Shown here piece by piece: positions 5,628 through 6,298 of a DNA stretch of 6,298 bases. How positions within the stretch are numbered: position 1 is the stretch's first letter; the number at the start of each line of letters is the position of its first letter. The stretch is taken from assembly GCA_012031455.1 (NCBI GenBank), contig JAAUTM010000090.1:1-6298 (forward strand), written 5' to 3'. The translations under genes and the position numbers were made by a program. The notes beneath the pieces are model-generated. The model saw only the letters and a program-made list of their open reading frames with translations. It was not told where the DNA came from and did no database searches. Origin of the DNA: Phycisphaerales bacterium (GTDB lineage Bacteria > Planctomycetota > Phycisphaerae > Phycisphaerales > Phycisphaeraceae).

Positions 5628-6298
5628 ATGCCAAAAGCACCCATGACAACCGCCCGGCCCATCGCCAATCCAGCACGACACATTCAGGTTGGTTGCGTCA
5701 GTTTTCTCAACGCCAAGCCGCTGATTGATGGCCTGGTGTTGCAACCTCACCAACATTTGCAACTGGATGTTCCCAGTGCTTTGCTCGCAGGGTTGGAATC
5801 AGGTCAAACCGATATTGCTCTGTGTCCGGTGATTGATTTTCAGCGCAGCAAGGTGCCTTTGGTGGTGGTCCCCGTGGGTGGCATTGGCTGCGATGGCCCG
5901 ACGCTGACAGTGCGCTTGTTAGTCAGGTACCCCTGCATGAAATCCAGCAGCTGCATGTGGATACCGATAGTCACACCAGCGTGGCTCTGGTGCGGGTGCT
6001 GCTCGCCAAGCTGCATCAGAATCAACCCCAATTAATGGATCTGCCTGCGGGGTCGCATGCCCAGTTGCTCGCAGGCTCGGCTCCGCCGCAAGCCATGCTG
6101 CTCATCGGCGACAAGGTGGTAACCCACCGCCCGGATCCGCAGCGCTACCCCTTTGATGTGGACCTGGGGCAGGCCTGGCATCAGCTTACCGGGTTGCCGT
6201 TTGTGTTTGCCACCTGGCTGGCACGGGCCGATGCAGTGCTGGGAGATCTGCCCCGGCTGCTGGATGCTCAGCGACGCTTGAATGAAAATCGCATCGAT
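5628..6298 (+). CDS. mqnA: Chorismate dehydratase MqnA (5' part, one frameshift)
   Basis: First enzyme of the futalosine route to menaquinone; removes water from chorismate to give 3-[(1-carboxyvinyl)oxy]benzoate. The family fold resembles periplasmic binding proteins but acts in the cytoplasm. Visible motifs are VGCVSFLNAKPLIDGL near the start, DIALCPVIDF, the hinge GPTLTVRLFSQVPLHEI, DTDSHTSVALVRVLL, AMLLIGDKVV and DLGQAWHQLTGLPFVFATWLA. The frame breaks near 5919: adding one T to TT (5919-5920) restores RLFSQVPL, and the new frame is open to the window edge. About 224 codons are present of a usual 270-290, so the C-terminus is missing. The start is unsure: GTG 5625, ATG 5628 and ATG 5643 are in frame and none has a clear Shine-Dalgarno. 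The family core starts near residue 19, so a later start is possible. The hairpin element ends about 12 bases upstream, displacing any normal leader. Confidence 0.88.

Noticed and set aside
5425..5762. Minus-strand frames across the hairpin and mqnA start
   Set aside because: They read the two arms of the hairpin repeat and the antisense of mqnA. Open frames through such palindromes are expected by chance.

Overview
The window looks like chromosomal DNA of a Planctomycetota bacterium, possibly of the Phycisphaerae. That assignment is inferred from two things: the GAGCCGCGACCGTAAGGGAG-type hairpin repeats between genes, which I recall from planctomycete genomes, and a futalosine-pathway menaquinone gene. 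No rRNA or tRNA is present to confirm it. Composition is moderately GC-rich and fairly even, and nothing marks the window as a phage, plasmid or island.

Layout. Positions 1-425 hold no gene: short palindromes, then a regulatory region ending in a well-formed sigma-54 promoter (GG-N10-GC, 326-342). This promoter should drive amtB (426-1893, ammonium channel with a signal peptide) and glnK (1983-2321, PII signal protein), which end at a strong intrinsic terminator (2363-2402). A small DUF2283 gene (2496-2720) lies on the minus strand between two copies of a direct repeat, next to a 20-bp tandem array (2881-2960). Then come a WbpA-type UDP-N-acetylglucosamine dehydrogenase (3111-4393), NAD kinase nadK (4489-5421), a long hairpin element (about 5494-5616), and the 5' part of mqnA (5628 to the window end), which makes the first intermediate of futalosine-pathway menaquinone synthesis.

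How the genes work together. amtB and glnK form a classic nitrogen-scavenging pair: the PII trimer plugs the Amt channel when nitrogen is plentiful, and sigma-54 control fits induction under nitrogen limitation. The PII protein has Met at position 51, where the uridylylated Tyr would be, and Gln at position 49, where cyanobacterial PII carries the phosphorylated Ser. Its ligand-binding residues and pore-blocking Arg47 are kept. The other genes (sugar nucleotide oxidation, NADP supply, quinone synthesis) are housekeeping functions with no evident shared pathway.

Sequence quality. amtB, wbpA and mqnA are broken by five single-base indels, most of them in or beside short homopolymers. Each is repaired by adding or removing one base, and codon use and conserved motifs continue on both sides. 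Sequencing or assembly error is the likeliest cause; real decay cannot be excluded. I see no convincing new multi-gene system. The items most worth a second look are the PII T-loop, the repeat family with its repeat-bounded DUF2283 cassette, and the sigma-54 control region.
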